64,000 nt of DNA. Origin: JANNNX01 sp031398745. Its GTDB lineage: Bacteria; Actinomycetota; Acidimicrobiia; Acidimicrobiales; CADCSY01. Under the pieces are notes generated by a model. The model made no database searches and was not told where the DNA came from. It saw only the letters and a program-made list of their open reading frames with translations. Below, in pieces: positions 40,382 to 49,154 of the stretch. Position 1 is the first letter of the stretch. Each line of letters opens with the position of its first letter. A program made the translations under genes and the position numbers. The DNA is taken from contig JANNNX010000057.1 in NCBI GenBank assembly GCA_031398745.1, positions 1 to 64,000 on the forward strand, given 5' to 3'.

Positions 40382-41697
40382 GCCCCGTCGCCGAGAGCCG
40401 GTCCTGGGGCCGCCCCCTCGACGGCCCCAGGACGCTCCCGACGCAGGTGGATCACCCCGGCGAGGATCGCCGCCGCGAGCACCGGCAGAGCCAGGACGGT
40501 GGCCGCCCAGTGCACCCCGAAGCGGTCGGCCAGCGCCCCGTCGACCACCGCCGCGATCGGACGGGTTCCGATGAAGGCGATCGACCACATGGCCATCACC
40601 CGGCCCCGGATCGAGTCGTCGACCGACTGCAACTCGGTCGACGCCCCGGTCTGACCGGCCAGGAAGCCCAGGCCGGCGAGCACCATGCCCCCGATCCCCA
40701 CGGCCAGGGATGTCGAGCCGGCGAACACCAGCGAGCCGACGGCCTGGAGCCCGAGCATCACCGCGATCCAGCGGTACGGGGTGCGGGTCTGGCGCACGAC
40801 CAGGAAGGCGGCCAACACCGCCCCCAGTCCGAAGCCGCCCAGTAGCCAGCCGGCCATGGTGTCGGGCAGGCCGTAGACGTCGGTAGCGAACGCGGGACCG
40901 AGGGTTCCGGGCGGATCGGTCGAGATCGAAAGCCCGGCGGTGAAGACCAGCAGGGCCACCAGCGGGGGGTGGGCCCGCAGGATGTCGAGGTACTGGCGGA
41001 GCCGGGCCGCGCCCGCGGGACCCCGCGTCTGGGCCCGGGGTCGCAGCACCAGCAGCGCCGCCGCGAAGGCGAAGTAGGAGATCGCGTTGAACAGGAACGA
41101 CGCCCCGAAACCGACCGTCGCCACCAGCCCGGCCCCGATCACGGGGCCGACGGCTCGGGAGGAGTTGTAGGTCGCCGAATCGAGGCCCACCGCCAGGCGG
41201 ACGTTGGCCGGCGCCACCAGCAGGGGGAAGAGCGACTTCACCGCCGGGGTGAAGAAGGCCGTCGCCACGCCGAGCAGCAGGGTGCAGGCGAAGACCGCGC
41301 CGACGCCACCCACGTCGAGCCACACCACCAGCGCGAGCAACGCCGAGGCGGCCGACGACGCCACCTGGGTGACGATCAGCAGCCGGCGGCGGTCGTAGCG
41401 ATCGGCGATGGCGCCGGTCCACGGGGTGAGCACCATGGTCGCCGCGAACTGGGCGAAGGTGACCAGCCCGACCTGAAGGTTCGATCCCGTGAGTCGGTGG
41501 ACGTAGAGGGCGGCCGCGATCGACTGGACCCAGGTCCCGACGTTGGAGAGGAACATCCCGGCGAAGTAGACGCCGAAGTTCGGCTGGCGCAGCAAGGCCC
41601 AAGCCGAGGACGCGGCCGGCTCGTCGGTGCGGGGGGTGGCGAAGCGCCCCGGTCCGCGGGCGTCCGACCCGACCAATACTTCAGGCCGGCTAACCAT
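40366..41697 (-). CDS. MFS transporter, EntS/DHA3-like exporter
   Basis: This major facilitator protein of 443 aa has 12 predicted helices and resembles the enterobactin/macrolide exporter branch (LLRQPNFGVYFAGMFLSNVGTW type start, GAIADRYDRRRLLIVTQ loop 2-3 motif A, SRAVGPVIGAGLVATVG, QSVDDSIRGRVMAMW). The substrate is unknown. ATG 41697 is preferred to GTG 41706 because the latter is part of the TACCGT box region. Confidence 0.85.
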   Translation of the reverse strand: MVSRPEVLVGSDARGPGRFATPRTDEPAASSAWALLRQPNFGVYFAGMFLSNVGTWVQSIAAALYVHRLTGSNLQVGLVTFAQFAATMVLTPWTGAIADRYDRRRLLIVTQVASSAASALLALVVWLDVGGVGAVFACTLLLGVATAFFTPAVKSLFPLLVAPANVRLAVGLDSATYNSSRAVGPVIGAGLVATVGFGASFLFNAISYFAFAAALLVLRPRAQTRGPAGAARLRQYLDILRAHPPLVALLVFTAGLSISTDPPGTLGPAFATDVYGLPDTMAGWLLGGFGLGAVLAAFLVVRQTRTPYRWIAVMLGLQAVGSLVFAGSTSLAVGIGGMVLAGLGFLAGQTGASTELQSVDDSIRGRVMAMWSIAFIGTRPIAAVVDGALADRFGVHWAATVLALPVLAAAILAGVIHLRRERPGAVEGAAPGPALGDGAQAGL

Positions 41698-41704
41698 CTC
41701 TCCC

Positions 41705-41710
41705 ACGGTA
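41705..41710 (-). promoter_or_regulatory. -10 box, leaderless start of MFS gene
   Basis: TACCGT on the minus strand, 7 nt before ATG 41697. Confidence 0.45.
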
Positions 41711-41767
41711 GGCGGCGGAGGCGCGGGAGGCGATGTCGAACGTGTGCCGGGTGCCCCGACGATCTCG

Positions 41768-41773
41768 TAGCCT
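41768..41773 (+). promoter_or_regulatory. -10 box, leaderless start of AroH-like gene
   Basis: TAGCCT ends 7 nt before GTG 41781. Confidence 0.5.
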
Positions 41774-41780
41774 GCTCCGC

Positions 41781-42080
41781 GTGGCGGGCCGGGAGATCGA
41801 CGCGGTCGCCGGTCGAGCCCCTCTCCCCAGCGACGACCTCGCTTCGCTGACCGAGGTCACCCAGCAACTCCTCGGCCGGTTGCTGGCCGAGGCCGGCATC
41901 GAGGCCGACGACATCGTGAGCGTGATCGCGGCCGCCCCCGACGGCACCCGCAGCGGCTTTCCCGCCACCGCCGCCCGGTCCCTCGGACTCCACCACGTCC
42001 CCCTGCTGGGCGTGGCCGGTCCGGCCCGGGGCGACGAGGCGGGCGACGTCCAACTGCTCATTCACCACCGACGGCGCTGA
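41781..42080 (+). CDS. AroH-fold chorismate mutase-like protein, active site degenerate
   Basis: The protein has 99 aa. The middle is typical of monofunctional chorismate mutase AroH: LTEVTQQLLGRLLAEAGIEADDIVSVIAAAPDG, then SGFPATAARSLGLHHVPLLG. However, the stretches that carry the catalytic Glu and the main substrate-binding Arg in Bacillus AroH read VAGPARGDEA and VQLLIHH here, so both seem to be lost. It may be a diverged or non-catalytic family member. GTG 41781 fits a leaderless promoter; a start at 41733 would add a basic leader. Confidence 0.6.
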   Translation: MAGREIDAVAGRAPLPSDDLASLTEVTQQLLGRLLAEAGIEADDIVSVIAAAPDGTRSGFPATAARSLGLHHVPLLGVAGPARGDEAGDVQLLIHHRRR

Positions 42081-42101
42081 AGCCCGCCGGCATCCCCAGC
42101 C

Positions 42102-43271
42102 TCAGCCGGCGAGAACCACCGGGAGCGAGCTCACGCCGTAGGTGATGCCGATGGGCATGGCCCGGGTCACCTCGCCGGCGATCCGGTAGCCGGGGAAGCG
42201 GCTGAGCACTTCCTCGAGGGCCACCCGCAGCTCCAGTCGGGCCAGGTGGGCGCCCGAGCAGAAGTGGGTGCCGGCGCCGAAGGCCAGGTGCCGGTTCGGC
42301 TCCCGGTCGAGGTCGAAGTGCTCGGGGCGCTCGAAGTGGGCCGGGTCGCGGTTGGCCGCGCCGAAGGCGAGCACCACCCGATCGCCGGCCGAGACGGGGC
42401 AGCCGCCGATCTCGGTGTCGCGGGTGGCGGTGCGCGCGAAATGCTGGGACGGCGACTCGAGCCGAAGCCCTTCCTCCACTGCCGCCGGGATCCGGGTCGG
42501 GTCGCTCACCAGCCGCCGGCGCAGGTCGCCGTCGGTACCGAGGTGGGCCAGCAGGCTGCCCAGGCCGTCAGCCGTGGTCTCGTTACCGGCCAGGGTCAGG
42601 GTGATGGCCATCCCCCGCAGCTCGTCGTCGCTGAGGGGCCGACCATCGGGCAGACGGGCCGCCACCAGGTCGCTCAGCAGGTCGTCGCCCGGCGCCCGGC
42701 GTCGGCGCTCGAGCTGGCGGTCGAGGTAACCGACCAACTCGGCCCACGCCCGCCCGGCGGCGACCTCGTCCATTCGGACCATGGCCCCGAGCACGTCGTC
42801 GACCAACGCCCGGTAGCGGTGCCAGTCACCGGCGTCGAGCCCCAGCAGGACACCGGTGACCAGCGCCGGCAGGGGCCGGGTCAGACCCTCGACCAGGTCG
42901 ACCGCCTCGGCGGTGGGCAGGGCGTCGAGCAGCTCGGTGACGATGGCCCGGATGGCGGGCTCGTAGGCCAGCACCGCCCGGGCCGAGAGTCGCCCGGCGA
43001 GCATGCGGGCGTACGCCGTGTGCTCGGGCGGGTCGGCCTCCTCGGGGATGGCCGGGTACGGGTTCTGCACGAAGGGGATGGTCGAGCCGTTGGCTGCGGT
43101 CGAGAACAGCTCGCCGTCCCGGCACACCGCGGCCACGTCGTCGTAGCGGGTCAGCAGGTAGAAGCCGCCCAGCGCCTCGCTGCGGTGGACCGGGTCGGTG
43201 GCCCGCAGGTGGTCGTGCACCGTGTGGAACCGCTCGACGAAGTCCGGCGCGGTGTGATCGAAGTCGGCCAT
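42102..43271 (-). CDS. Cytochrome P450
   Basis: This soluble bacterial class I P450 monooxygenase has 389 aa. The heme ligand is Cys338 in FGAGTHFCSGAHLARLE, the oxygen-activating helix I reads LAGNETT, and the ExxR motif is EEGLRLE. It needs ferredoxin and reductase partners, which are not encoded nearby. ATG 43271 has GGGGGAG upstream and a TACCGT box (minus strand 43308-43303) further back, so this gene has a short 5' leader. It is divergent from the amidohydrolase gene, which may belong to the same pathway. Confidence 0.92.
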   Translation of the reverse strand: MADFDHTAPDFVERFHTVHDHLRATDPVHRSEALGGFYLLTRYDDVAAVCRDGELFSTAANGSTIPFVQNPYPAIPEEADPPEHTAYARMLAGRLSARAVLAYEPAIRAIVTELLDALPTAEAVDLVEGLTRPLPALVTGVLLGLDAGDWHRYRALVDDVLGAMVRMDEVAAGRAWAELVGYLDRQLERRRRAPGDDLLSDLVAARLPDGRPLSDDELRGMAITLTLAGNETTADGLGSLLAHLGTDGDLRRRLVSDPTRIPAAVEEGLRLESPSQHFARTATRDTEIGGCPVSAGDRVVLAFGAANRDPAHFERPEHFDLDREPNRHLAFGAGTHFCSGAHLARLELRVALEEVLSRFPGYRIAGEVTRAMPIGITYGVSSLPVVLAG

Positions 43272-43342
43272 GCTCCCCCACTCACGCGATCTGGCTCGCC
43301 GGACGGTAGACCAGATCACCCGCATCCGCCTCAGGAGGGCCT

Positions 43343-44338
43343 GTGAAAGACGGCATGTTCGTGTTCGACAACGTCGTGCACATGTTCGACAACACCGCCG
43401 CCAACCTGGTGCCGGGCCGCGACATCGTGGCCGCCGGGGGCGAGGCGTTCGCCAATGCCCTCGATCGCCATCCGCGCTACACCGGCAACCTTGACTGGGG
43501 CCACAGCCGGGAAGAGATCGAGGAGGCCGGTCGGATCCTCTTCGAGGAGTCCGACACCGACATGGCCATCGCCCAGACGGTTCCTCTCTTCCACTACTAC
43601 GACCAGGGCATGGCGCCGGCCGCCCGCAACCACGCGCTGGCTGCGGCCTACCCCGATCGGGTGCTGTTCTGCGGCGGGGTCGACCCGATGGTCATGGGTC
43701 TGGCCGGGGCCAAAGACGAGATGCGGCGCCAGGTCGAGGAATGGGGGGCGATCTCGTTCAAGTTCTACAACGCCCAACACCAGGCCGGCTGGGACTGCGA
43801 CGACCGGGCGCTGGCCTACCCGCTCTACGAGCTGGCCCAGGAGCTCGGCGTGGGCTGGCTCCAGTTCCACAAGGGAGTCCCCCTCGGGCTCGAGCCACTC
43901 AAGTACCTGCACCCCCTCGACCTGGACGCGGTGTTCCGCGACTTCCCCGACCTGCAGTTCTCGATCCACCACGTCGGCGCGACCTGGGTCGACGAGACGA
44001 TCCTGGTGGCCCAGCGCCACCCGCACGTCTCGCTGGTCATGGTCAACGAGTTCGTCGAGTACTGGGCTCGCCCTCGCCACGTGTTGGAGGTGATGGGCAA
44101 GGCCCTGTTCCACCTCGGCCCCGACCGACTGCTGTACGGGTCCGAGGCCTTCATCTTCGAGGACGTGCAGTCCTTCATCGAGGGGGCCTTCGATATGGCC
44201 ATGCCCCAGGACCTCATGGAGGGCTACGCCTACCCGCCGATCACCGACGAGGTCCGACGCAAGATCCTCGGCGAGAACCAGGCTCGCATCCTCGGCATCG
44301 ACCTGGAGGCCAAGAAGGCGGCGCTGGGATTGTTATAA
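43343..44338 (+). CDS. Amidohydrolase-2 family metal-dependent hydrolase
   Basis: This TIM-barrel protein of 331 aa resembles amidohydrolase-2 enzymes (decarboxylases and hydrolases of the ACMS decarboxylase type). Seen are the barrel strands FCGGVDPMVMG, SFKFYNAQHQ, WLQFHKG, FSIHHVGATWVDE and the C-terminal RLLYGSEAFIF and ENQARILGID. The usual N-terminal HxH is not clear, so the metal site may be altered. GTG 43343 has AGGAGGG at ideal spacing. Confidence 0.8.
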   Translation: MKDGMFVFDNVVHMFDNTAANLVPGRDIVAAGGEAFANALDRHPRYTGNLDWGHSREEIEEAGRILFEESDTDMAIAQTVPLFHYYDQGMAPAARNHALAAAYPDRVLFCGGVDPMVMGLAGAKDEMRRQVEEWGAISFKFYNAQHQAGWDCDDRALAYPLYELAQELGVGWLQFHKGVPLGLEPLKYLHPLDLDAVFRDFPDLQFSIHHVGATWVDETILVAQRHPHVSLVMVNEFVEYWARPRHVLEVMGKALFHLGPDRLLYGSEAFIFEDVQSFIEGAFDMAMPQDLMEGYAYPPITDEVRRKILGENQARILGIDLEAKKAALGLL

Positions 44339-44351
44339 GTCGAGTTACATC

Positions 44352-44357
44352 TACGCT
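44352..44357 (+). promoter_or_regulatory. -10 box, leaderless start of LLM gene
   Basis: TACGCT ends 6 nt before ATG 44364. Confidence 0.5.
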
Positions 44358-44363
44358 GGCGCC

Positions 44364-45302
44364 ATGCCTGCGCTCCCGCCGATCTACGTCAATCTCTTCG
44401 GGATCCCCTTCGCCCCCCGTCGTTTCCACGAGATGCCCGAGCTGGCCCGGCGCCTGGAGGCCAGCGGCCTCTTCGGGGGGATCAGCATCGGCGAGCGGAC
44501 GGTGTCGCCCCCGAAGGTGACCGGGAGCCCCGGGCCCGACCACTCGCTGATCCCGTTCACGGAGCCCGTCGCCACGCTGGCCGCCGTGGCCGGCGTCACC
44601 ACCGAGCTGGGCCTCATGTGCGCGGTGCTGGGCGTTCCCGTGCGCCCGGCGGTGCTGCTGGCCAAGGAGCTGGCCACGCTCGACCATCTGGCCCAGGGAC
44701 GCTTCGTGCTCGGCGCTTCGGTCAGCCACGTTCCCGAGGAGTACGACGCCGTCGGCCTCTCCTTCGACGACCGTTACCGGCTGCTCGACGACACCATCGG
44801 CGCCTGCCGCCAGCTCTGGTCGTCGGCACCCGCCAGCTTCGAGGGCGACCTCGTGCACTTCGGCCCGCTGAGTGCCAACCCTCTCCCGTGGACCCCGGGC
44901 GGGCCGCCGGTGTGGTTTGCCAGCCACTTCTCGGCCGACCTCGTGCGTCGGGTGGTCGAGCTGGGTGACGGCTGGATGCCCTGGCCCGTCGGCTACGACC
45001 AGATGGCCGGTGACATCCACTCACTGCGGAAAGCCATGGCCGATGCCGGTCGGGACCCCGAGTCCCTCGGTGTGCTCGGGGTGCTGCCGGCGCTCGACGC
45101 CGAGAGCCACCCGGTCCACGCCGGGGCCCCCGGCGAGGGTCCACCCGACCTGGCGGCCATGCTGGGCCAGGCCCCGGCGATCGCTGCCACCGGGGTCAGC
45201 GTGCTCGGGCTGGGAATGAACTTCTTCAGTACCGACCTCGACTCGATCGACGCCGACCTCGAGCATCTCGGCAACCTGCTGGCCAACCTGCCCGCTGGGT
45301 GA
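44364..45302 (+). CDS. LLM-class flavin-dependent oxidoreductase
   Basis: This luciferase-like TIM-barrel protein of 312 aa uses FMN or coenzyme F420. Family features are IGERT near residue 38, VATLAAVAGVTTELGLMCAVLG, LAKELATLDHLAQGRFVLGAS, SFDDRYRLLDDTI and PPVWFASHFSADLVRRVVELGDGWMP. Whether it uses FMN or F420 cannot be told; Actinobacteria of this kind commonly have both. Substrate unknown. Confidence 0.87.
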   Translation: MPALPPIYVNLFGIPFAPRRFHEMPELARRLEASGLFGGISIGERTVSPPKVTGSPGPDHSLIPFTEPVATLAAVAGVTTELGLMCAVLGVPVRPAVLLAKELATLDHLAQGRFVLGASVSHVPEEYDAVGLSFDDRYRLLDDTIGACRQLWSSAPASFEGDLVHFGPLSANPLPWTPGGPPVWFASHFSADLVRRVVELGDGWMPWPVGYDQMAGDIHSLRKAMADAGRDPESLGVLGVLPALDAESHPVHAGAPGEGPPDLAAMLGQAPAIAATGVSVLGLGMNFFSTDLDSIDADLEHLGNLLANLPAG

Positions 45303-45330
45303 TCTGCGGTTCGGCGCGGCCCGGTCTGTC

Positions 45331-45336
45331 TAGAGT
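45331..45336 (+). promoter_or_regulatory. -10 box, leaderless start of membrane protein and liv genes
   Basis: TAGAGT ends 8 nt before ATG 45345. Confidence 0.5.
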
Positions 45337-45344
45337 CCGGCCCG

Positions 45345-45773
45345 ATGCCCCGGGTGACGGTGGGTGAGCGGCTGGTGATCGGCGGGGCCGGGCTGTTCGC
45401 GCTCTCCACTCTGTGGCCGTGGTGGCGGCGAGTGCAGGGCAGCACCCAGATCGGATCGCGGACCGCATGGCAGCGCGACCCCGAGTGGGCGACGGTGGCG
45501 CTGGCACTGGTGGCGGTCTGCGTCGGCCTGCTCCTCGCCTGGCGGATCGGCCACGTCCCCCGTGACGACCGGCGGGCCGTACTCCTCCTGCGGGTGGTGG
45601 CGGCCAGTGCCTTGGCGGTGGTCGTCATCAAGACGGTCCTACTGGTCGACAGCCTCACTTTCCGCTACCGCTACGCCCGGGGCTGGGGGCTCTTCGTCGC
45701 CCTCCACGCCCTCGGGGCCATGGTCCTGGGGACCAGCCGTCTGGCCGCCGACCGGCGCGCCGCCACCGAGTAG
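45345..45773 (+). CDS. Small membrane protein upstream of liv genes
   Basis: The protein has 142 aa with four predicted helices (about 8-24, 48-66, 78-102 and 112-132) and short basic loops. No family was recognised. It is immediately followed, 9 nt after its stop and in the same frame, by the livH-type permease coding sequence, so it may be part of that operon. Confidence 0.7.
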   Translation: MPRVTVGERLVIGGAGLFALSTLWPWWRRVQGSTQIGSRTAWQRDPEWATVALALVAVCVGLLLAWRIGHVPRDDRRAVLLLRVVAASALAVVVIKTVLLVDSLTFRYRYARGWGLFVALHALGAMVLGTSRLAADRRAATE

Positions 45774-45782
45774 GGGGGACCC

Positions 45783-46670
45783 ATCGCCTCGTTCGTCGTC
45801 ATCGGGATCGTCAGCGGCTCGATCTACGCCCTGTTCGCGCTCGGCATCGTGCTCATGTTCCAGACCACGGGGGTGCTGAACTTCGCCTACGGGGCGATGG
45901 GGGCGGTCGCGGCCTTCACCTTCGCCACCCTCTCGGTGGAGCACAGCCCCTGGACCGCGTTCGTGGTGTGCGTGGTGGCGGCACCGGTGGCCGGCGCCGC
46001 CCTCGGGCTGGTCTCACTTCCCGCCCAACGCTCGACGGTGCCGGTCAAGGCCATCGCGACCGTGTCGCTGGCCCTCACCCTCCAGGGGGCCATCACGCTG
46101 GTGTGGGGGGTCACGCCCCGGCGCACACCGGTGCTCTCCAACGAGGCGGCCTTCGAGATCTCGGGCGTCGTGCTGTCCAATCAGCAGGTCGCCACCCTTG
46201 CCATCGCCTTGGCCACCTGCGTGGCCATCGCCGCCTTCTTCCGCTTCGGCCGCCTGGGCTCGGCCCTGCGGGCCATGGCCGCCGACGTCCTGGTGGCCCA
46301 ACTCATCGGGCTGCCGGTGCGGACGCTGTGGGTCGTCTCCTGGGCCATCGCCGCGGTGTCCGCCGCCCTGGGCGGGATCCTGGTCCTCCCGGCCACCAGC
46401 CTGTCGGCACCGAACCTCACCTTCATCGTCCTCACTCCGCTGGCCGCGGCCCTCATCGCCGGCTTCCGCTCACCCACCATTGCGGTGGCCTCGGCCTTCG
46501 CCATCGGGGTTCTCCAAGGCGTGTCCAGCGGCATCGACGGCGTGACCAACCAGTTCTTCGGGCTCGACTGGGACCTCTCGGCCTATCGGGACGCCCTTCC
46601 GCTGGCCATCGCCCTGCTGGTCCTCCTGGTCCTGCCGGCCAGCCGGGTGGCGACCTGGGAGCGGGTGTGA
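45783..46670 (+). CDS. livH: Branched-chain amino acid type ABC permease LivH, start codon unclear
   Basis: This inner membrane permease is of the LivH family (about 295 aa), with eight or so helices. The family hallmark GSIYALFALGIVLMFQTTG followed by VLNFAYGAMG lies partly upstream of the first standard start (GTG 45849), which would remove helix 1. Between the preceding TAG (45771) and this region there is no ATG, GTG or TTG. GGGGGGA (45773-45779) stands just before ATC 45783, which is proposed as a tentative start. Genes livM, livG and livF follow with overlaps. Confidence 0.82.
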   Translation: MASFVVIGIVSGSIYALFALGIVLMFQTTGVLNFAYGAMGAVAAFTFATLSVEHSPWTAFVVCVVAAPVAGAALGLVSLPAQRSTVPVKAIATVSLALTLQGAITLVWGVTPRRTPVLSNEAAFEISGVVLSNQQVATLAIALATCVAIAAFFRFGRLGSALRAMAADVLVAQLIGLPVRTLWVVSWAIAAVSAALGGILVLPATSLSAPNLTFIVLTPLAAALIAGFRSPTIAVASAFAIGVLQGVSSGIDGVTNQFFGLDWDLSAYRDALPLAIALLVLLVLPASRVATWERV

Positions 46671-47599
46671 GTTCCCTCGACCGGCGCCACCTGGCCTTGG
46701 CGGTGGTCGGCGCGGCCGTCGCGCTGGCGCTGCCCTTCGTGCTCGACGGCTCCTGGACCTACCTCTTCGTGCAGGGCGCCCAGCAGACCCTCGTCGTGCT
46801 CTCGGTCATCGTCCTCTACCGCGCTGCTCGCGCCGTCTCGCTCTGCCAGTCCGCCTTCGTCGGCATTGCCGCCTTCGCCATGTCCTGGCTGATGACCACC
46901 CACGGCTGGCCCTTCGCGGTGGCCTTCGTGGTGGCGCCGATGGTCACGGTGGCAGTCGGGGCGGTGCTGGCGCTGCCCGTCCTGCGGTTCCGGGGGGTCG
47001 AGCTGTCGATCATCACCCTGATCGTCGGTCTCGCCGCCAACGCCCTGGTGTTCTCGACCTCGGCGCCGCTCAGGGTCGCCGATTTCGGGGCGTCGATCCC
47101 CGACAACGAGATCCTCGGCATCGATCTCACCGGGACGACCGCCGCCTACTTCGTGAGCGTGGTGGTCGCCGCCCTCGCCTACCTGGCGGTGACCCGGGTG
47201 CTGTCGAGCTCGGTGGGCAGGACCTGGACCGCGCTCGAGGCCGGCAACGCCGTCGCCGCCTCGTGCGGCATCTCGATCACGCGGGCCAAGTTCGTCGGCT
47301 TCGCCCTCTCCGCCGGACTGGCCGGTCTGGCCGGCGTCCTGTTCATCGGGGTGCAGACGTCGGTCGACCCCAGCTCGTTCGCGCCGGCCCAGTCGTTGGC
47401 GGTTGTCATCGGCGCCATGCTGGCCGGCATCGACCGACCCTCCTCGGCGGTGATCGGTGGGTTGGCCGTCACCGTCGGGCGCCGGATCCCGGTGGAGTTC
47501 GGCATTGACGCCGACTACCTCAACGTCGCCCTCGGCCTGCTCGTGCTGTTCGCGATCCTGAGCAGCGCCCGGGTCCGCCAGGTGCGCACCGGTGGCTGA
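46667..47599 (+). CDS. livM: Branched-chain amino acid type ABC permease LivM
   Basis: This is the second permease subunit, 310 aa, with about eight helices and the family segments LPVLRFRGVELSIITLIVGL, KFVGFALSAGLAGLAGVLF and PSSFAPAQSLAVVIGAMLAG. GTG 46667 overlaps the livH stop as GTGA, and its end overlaps livG by 8 nt. Confidence 0.9.
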   Translation: MSSLDRRHLALAVVGAAVALALPFVLDGSWTYLFVQGAQQTLVVLSVIVLYRAARAVSLCQSAFVGIAAFAMSWLMTTHGWPFAVAFVVAPMVTVAVGAVLALPVLRFRGVELSIITLIVGLAANALVFSTSAPLRVADFGASIPDNEILGIDLTGTTAAYFVSVVVAALAYLAVTRVLSSSVGRTWTALEAGNAVAASCGISITRAKFVGFALSAGLAGLAGVLFIGVQTSVDPSSFAPAQSLAVVIGAMLAGIDRPSSAVIGGLAVTVGRRIPVEFGIDADYLNVALGLLVLFAILSSARVRQVRTGG

Positions 47600-48323
47600 C
47601 CAGGCGGCCCTCGCCGCCGTCGGCCTCACCGTCACCTTCGGCGGCGTCACCGCAGTGGACGACCTCGACCTCACCGTCGCCCCCGGCCAGATCGCCGGGC
47701 TCATCGGGCCCAACGGCGCCGGCAAGACCACCGTCCTCAACGTCGTGTCGGGCTTCGTCACCCCTCGCCACGGCCGGGTACTGCTCCACGGCACCGACCT
47801 CACCCGAGCCCACCCTCAGCACCGAGCCCGGGCCGGGCTCTCCCGCACGTTCCAGACGGCCCGGCTGTTCCGAGGCCTCACCGTGCGGGAGAACCTCGAG
47901 ATCACCCACCGCCAACGACCACGGTCGGCCACCTCGGGCCTGACCCCCACCGAAGCCCTCGAGCTGACCGACCTCGGCTCGGTGGCCGACCTCGACGCCG
48001 ACCGCCTGGAGGGTGGGCAGCGACGATTCTGCGAGCTGGCTCGGGCGCTGACGCTCGCGCCTCGGGTGTTGCTGCTCGACGAACCCTCCTCGGGGCTGTC
48101 CGAGGACGAGGTCGACAGCTTCGGAACGTTGCTGCGACAGGTCCGCGACGAGCTGGGACTGGCCGCGCTGGTCGTCAGCCATGACATGCGCTTGGTGGCC
48201 GCCACCTGCTCGGAGGTCACGGTCATGGACTTCGGGCGGGTCCTCGGTCGGGGAACCGCCGACGAGGTCCGAGCCAACCCGCAGGTCCAGGCCGCGTACT
48301 TCGGCGAGGACGACGACGCATGA
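47592..48323 (+). CDS. livG: Branched-chain amino acid type ABC ATPase LivG
   Basis: This ATP-binding subunit has 243 aa: Walker A GPNGAGKTT (about 39-47), LSRTFQTARLFRGLTVREN typical of LivG, signature LEGGQRRFCELARAL and Walker B VLLLDEPSSGL. The signature motif reads LEGGQ instead of the usual LSxGQ. It overlaps livF by 4 nt. Confidence 0.9.
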   Translation: MADQAALAAVGLTVTFGGVTAVDDLDLTVAPGQIAGLIGPNGAGKTTVLNVVSGFVTPRHGRVLLHGTDLTRAHPQHRARAGLSRTFQTARLFRGLTVRENLEITHRQRPRSATSGLTPTEALELTDLGSVADLDADRLEGGQRRFCELARALTLAPRVLLLDEPSSGLSEDEVDSFGTLLRQVRDELGLAALVVSHDMRLVAATCSEVTVMDFGRVLGRGTADEVRANPQVQAAYFGEDDDA

Positions 48324-49027
48324 CCGGCGGCCTGCACGTCGCCGACCTGCGGGTCCGCTACGGCGACAACCTGGCCGTCGACGGGATCGACCTGGACGTG
48401 GCCGAGGGCGAGATCCTGGCCCTACTGGGGCCCAACGGGGCCGGCAAGTCCTCCGCCCTCGACGCCCTGTCGGGCATGGTCCCGGCGACCGGGACCATGC
48501 GGGTGGGCGACGTCGACCTGCGCCCGCTGCCGCCCGAGGCCCGGGCCTCCTACGTGGCGCAGGTCCCCGAGGGCCGCCGCCTCTTCCCCGACCACACCGT
48601 CCGGGAGAACCTGCTGCTCGCCGCCTACCGGGCGAACCGAGGGGAGCGCGCCCGGCGCCTCGAGCGGGTCTGCGCCCTGCTCCCCCGGCTCGATGCCCTG
48701 CGGACCCGGCGGGCCGGGCTGCTCTCGGGGGGCGAGCAGCAGATGGTGGCGCTCGGGCGAGGGCTGATGGGCCAGGCCCCGGTCCTGGTGATCGACGAGC
48801 TGTCGCTGGGCCTGGCCCCGATCATCACCGCGTCGTTCGCCGACGCCCTGGTCGAATTGCGCGAGGAGGGTCTCGCCATCCTGCTGGTGGAGCAGTACGT
48901 GCCTCTGGCCATGCGCATCGCCGACCGGGTGGCGGTCATGGCCCGAGGCCAGATCGTCCTCGAGGGCCCCACCGCGTCGGTGAAGGGCGAGGCCCTCGCC
49001 CTTCAGGCGGCGTACCTCGGGTCCTGA
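48320..49027 (+). CDS. livF: Branched-chain amino acid type ABC ATPase LivF
   Basis: This is the second ATPase subunit, 235 aa, with Walker A GPNGAGKSS, the LivF-typical VPEGRRLFPDHTVRENL, signature LLSGGEQQMVALGRGLM and Walker B VLVIDELSLGLAP, then LLVEQYVPLAM. ATG 48320 overlaps the livG stop (ATGA). Confidence 0.92.
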   Translation: MTGGLHVADLRVRYGDNLAVDGIDLDVAEGEILALLGPNGAGKSSALDALSGMVPATGTMRVGDVDLRPLPPEARASYVAQVPEGRRLFPDHTVRENLLLAAYRANRGERARRLERVCALLPRLDALRTRRAGLLSGGEQQMVALGRGLMGQAPVLVIDELSLGLAPIITASFADALVELREEGLAILLVEQYVPLAMRIADRVAVMARGQIVLEGPTASVKGEALALQAAYLGS

Positions 49028-49053
49028 TCCACTTCGACACCTATGGGCAATGT

Positions 49054-49082
49054 TTGACACGCAACCTGGCCCCGTCTTGACT
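49054..49082 (+). promoter_or_regulatory. Candidate promoter for liv binding-protein gene
   Basis: TTGACA (49054-49059) is a consensus -35, but 17 bp later stands TTGACT, a poor -10. The 127-nt gap before the binding-protein gene would allow separate, stronger expression of that gene. Confidence 0.3.
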
Positions 49083-49154
49083 GGCCACACCACGACCGAC
49101 CTCGGGGGGGACGGGGTGAGATCGCCGTCGCCCTCCACGTTCCGGAGGTACCGC

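Noticed and set aside
41470..41500. tRNA-like GGTTCGATCC stretch
   Set aside because: It lies within the MFS coding sequence and has no matching acceptor or anticodon arms.
45345..46670. Fusion of the small membrane protein to LivH by TAG readthrough
   Set aside because: They share a frame, but a G-rich ribosome-binding-like sequence lies between them and both are normal-length proteins on their own. Kept only as an alternative explanation for the missing LivH start.
49054..49082. Strong promoter for livK from TTGACA
   Set aside because: The -35 is perfect, but the -10 at the right distance (TTGACT) is poor. It was kept only as a low-confidence feature.
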